Source: Anaspis maculata
Taxonomy: Eukaryota; Arthropoda; Insecta; Coleoptera; Scraptiidae
DNA length: 64,000 bases
Assembly: GCA_949128115.1 (NCBI GenBank)
Contig: OX421967.1
Location: 61,206,855 to 61,270,854 of the forward strand
Direction of reading: 5' to 3'
Notes under the pieces: model-generated
What the model saw: only the letters and a program-made list of their open reading frames with translations
Told to the model about the DNA's origin: nothing
Database searches by the model: none
Program-made: the position numbers and the translations under genes
In this document: positions 61,601-64,000 of the stretch, one piece after another
How positions within the stretch are numbered: the first letter of the stretch is position 1
Layout of the letters: each line of letters begins with the position of its first letter

Positions 61601-64000
61601 GATCGTTTTGAAAGTCACGTGGGTTGAAGCCTGAAGTCACGTGGGTTAAAGCCTGGAGTCACGTGGGTCAAAACCTGAAGTCACGTGGGTTGAAACCTGA
61701 ACTTTTTGGATAACAATTGTGTCTTTTTTTTTCGATATTCGTGTTCGTTTGTCAGATGTTGCGTTTGGAACAAGTAGCTGCCAACTCCTAAAGTGGTGAT
61801 CGATCGTTTTGAAAGTAACGTGGGTTGAAGCCTGGAGTCACGTGGGTTGAAGCCTGAAGTCACGTGGGTCAAAACCTGAAGTCACGTGGGTTGGAACCTG
61901 AACTTTTTGGATAACAATTGTGTCTTTTTTTTCGATATTCGTGTTCGTTTGTCAGATGTTGCGTTTGGAACAAGTAGCTGCCAACTCCAAAAGTGGTGAT
62001 CGATCGTTTTGAAAGTCACGTGAGTTGAAGCCTGAAGTCACGTGGGTTGAAGCCTGAAGTCACGTGGGTCAAAACCTGAAGTCACGTGGGTTGAAACCTG
62101 AACTTTTTGGATAACAATTGTGTCTTTTTTTTCGATATTCGTGTTCGTTTGTCAGATGTTGCGTTTGGAACAAGTAGCTGCCAACTGCAAAAGTGGTGAT
62201 CGATCGTTTTGAAAGTCACGTGGGTTGAAGCCTGAAGTCACGTGGGTTGAAGCCTGAAGTCACGTGGGTCAAAACCTGAAGTCACGTGGGTTAAAACCTG
62301 AACTTTCTGGATAACAATTGTGTCTTTTTTTTTTCGATATTCGTGTTCGTTTGTCAGATGTTGCGTTTGGAACAAGTAGCTGCCAACTCCAAAAGTGGTG
62401 ATCGATCGTTTTGAAAGTCACGTGGGTTGAAGCCTGGAGTCACGTGGGTTAAAGCCTGAAGTCACGTGGGTTGAAACCTGAACTTTTTGGATAACAATTG
62501 TGTCTTTTTTTTTCCGATATTTGTGTTCGTTTGTCAGATGTTGCGTTCGGAACAAGTAGCTGCCAACTCCGAAAGTGGTGATCGATCGTTTTGAAAGTCA
62601 CGTGGGTTGAAGCCTGAAGTCACGTGGGTCAAAACCTGAAGTCACGTGGGTTGAAACCTGAACTTTTTGGATAACAATTGTGTCTTTTTTTCTTCGATAT
62701 TCGTGTTCGATTGTCAGATGTTGCGTTTGGAACAAGTAGCTGCCAACTCCAAAAGTGGTGATCGATCGTTTTGAAAGTCACGTGGGTTGAAGCCTGGAGT
62801 CACGTGGGTTGAAGCCTGAAGTCACGTGGGTTGAAACCTAAACTTTTTGGATAACAATTGTGTCTTTTTTTCTCGATATTCCTGTTCGTTTGTCAGATGT
62901 TGCGTTTGGAACAAGTAGCTGCCAACTCCAAAAGTGGTGATCGATCGTTTTGAAAGTCACGTGGGTTGAAGCCTGGAGTCACGTGGGTTGAAGCCTGAAG
63001 TCACGTGGGTTGAAACCTGAACTTCTTGGATAACAATTGTGTCTTTTTTTTTCGATATTCGTGTTCGTTTGTCAGATGTCGCGTTTGGAACAAGTAGCTG
63101 CCAACTCCAAAAGTGGTGATCGATCGTTTTGAAAGTCACGTGGGTTGAAGCCTGAAGTCACGTGGGTTGAAGCCTGAAGTCACGTGGGTCAAAACCTGAA
63201 GTCACGTGGGTTGAAACCTGAACTTTTTGGATAACAATTGTGTCTTTTTTTTTCGATATTCGTGTTCGTTTGTCAGATGTTGCGTTTGGAACAAGTAGCT
63301 GCCAACTCCAAAAGTGGTGATCGATCGTTTTGAGAGTCACGTGGGTTGAAGCCTGGAGTCACGTGGGTTGAAGCCTGAAGTCACGTGGGTTGAAACCTGA
63401 ACTTTTTGGATAACAATTGTGTCTTTTTTTTTCGATATTCGTGTTCGTTTGTCAGATGTTGCGTTTGGAACAAGTAGCTGCCAACTCCGAATGTGGTGAT
63501 CGATCGTTTTGAAAGTCACGTGGGTTGAAGCCTGAAGTCACGTGGGTCAAAACCTGAAGTCACGTGGGTTGAAACCTGAACTTTTTGGATAACAATTGTG
63601 TCTTTTTTCTTCGATATTCGTGTTCGTTTGTCAGATGTTGCGTTTGGAACAAGTAGCTGCCAACTCCAAAAGTGGTGATCGATCGTTTTGAAAGTCACGT
63701 GGGTTGAAGCCTGGAGTCACGTGGGTTGAAGCCTGAAGTCGCGTGGGTCAGAACCTGAAGTCACGTGGGTTGAAACCTGAACTTTTTGGATAACAATTGT
63801 GTCTTTTTTTTTCGATATTCGTGTTCGTTTGTCAGATGTTGCGTTTGGAACAAGTAGCTGCCAACTCCAAAAGTGGTGATCGATCGTTTTGAAAGTCACG
63901 TGGGTTGAAGCCTGAAGTCACGTGGGTTGAAACCTGAAGGCACGTGGGTCAAAACCTAAAGTCACGTGGGTTGAAACCTGAACTTTTTGGATAACAATTG
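58688..64000 (+). repeat. Right-domain blocks E + D, copy 3, to window edge
   Basis: 58,688-63,519 repeats 48,383-53,214. From 61,436 it also aligns with 39,774 onward at offset 21,662. Past about 63,520 it follows the 41.85-42.34 kb version, including GTCGCGTGGGTCAGAACC and the rare GAAGGCACGTGG (63,928 / 42,266). The sequence stops inside a core. Confidence 0.85.

Larger units (their letters stand above)
1..64000 (+). repeat. Satellite DNA array, 179/201-bp monomers, head to tail
   Basis: The full window is tandem monomers of one family with no interruption. Recurrent landmarks in every unit, in order: ACTTTTTGGATAACAATTG, a T-tract of 7-10, CGATATTCGTGTTCGTTTG, CAGATGTTGCGTTTGG, AACAAGTAGCTGCC, GTGGTGATCGATCG, TTTTGAA, then two to five 22-bp CACGTG subrepeats. 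All units face the same way; I saw no inversion, transposon or unique insert. About 330 units is an estimate from 64 kb and a mean near 193 bp. Position 1 is core base 13 and position 64,000 is core base 19, so both edges cut through a unit and the array is larger than the window. No gene is supported anywhere. Such arrays are typical of eukaryotic heterochromatin; centromeric placement is possible but not shown. Confidence 0.97.

Noticed and set aside
126..63899. Minus-strand frames of about 60 codons in nearly every unit
   Set aside because: They start at GTG only, lie wholly within the satellite, change amino acids freely, and are lost when the T-tract shifts length. They are by-products of the repeat, not genes.
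1..64000. Assembly artefact explaining the multi-kb duplicates
   Set aside because: Cannot be excluded from sequence alone, but private differences between copies, stepwise deletions and hybrid units look biological. Read-depth and spanning long reads would decide.
1..64000. Telomere or rDNA spacer repeat
   Set aside because: No TTAGGG/TTTAGGG-like runs and no rRNA sequence are present, so neither identity is supported.

Overview
The whole 64 kb window is one uninterrupted head-to-tail satellite DNA array. I found no convincing gene, RNA gene, transposon or unique sequence in it. It is almost certainly eukaryotic (centromeric, pericentromeric, subtelomeric or other heterochromatin). The taxon cannot be read from the sequence, because there is no gene and no satellite family I recognise by name.

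Each monomer is built as 113 + 22n bp. A 113-bp core (AT-rich, about 37% GC, with a T-tract of about nine) is followed by n copies of a 22-bp subrepeat (about 55% GC). Every subrepeat carries the palindrome CACGTG in the context GTCACGTGGG. The common forms are n=4 (201 bp) and n=3 (179 bp). Rare forms are n=5 (223-224 bp), n=2 (157 bp) and a 148-bp deletion derivative. By estimate there are about 330 monomers and about 1,200 CACGTG sites, all in the same orientation. The window opens at core base 13 and closes at core base 19 of another unit, so the array continues past both ends.

Above the monomer there is an irregular higher-order structure of multi-kb blocks that recur with exact marker variants. 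Left domain (about 1.9-37.5 kb): blocks recur at offsets 6,969, 9,553, 12,816, 11,033, 17,313 and 7,061 bp. The largest pair is 14.5-20.2 / 31.8-37.5 kb, and 28.2-34.4 kb is a copy of 21.3-28.2 kb with three whole-unit deletions. Right domain (about 38.5-64 kb): blocks recur at 10,305, 11,357, 21,662 and 8,024 bp, with local expansions such as a 604-bp trimer at 42.8-44.8 kb and a 1,633-bp duplication at 55.7-58.3 kb. Several hybrid monomers sit exactly where the offset changes. This is the signature of unequal homologous exchange in register.

Hundreds of roughly 60-codon reading frames on the minus strand are by-products of the repeat. They have no ATG: a GTG start and a TGA stop both come from the CACGTGAC subrepeat. 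They break whenever the T-tract changes length, so they are not annotated as genes. The most interesting biological possibility is the extreme density of regularly phased GTCACGTG sites (bHLH/bZIP E-box or G-box; the same octamer fits the yeast centromere CDEI consensus). That function is inference only.
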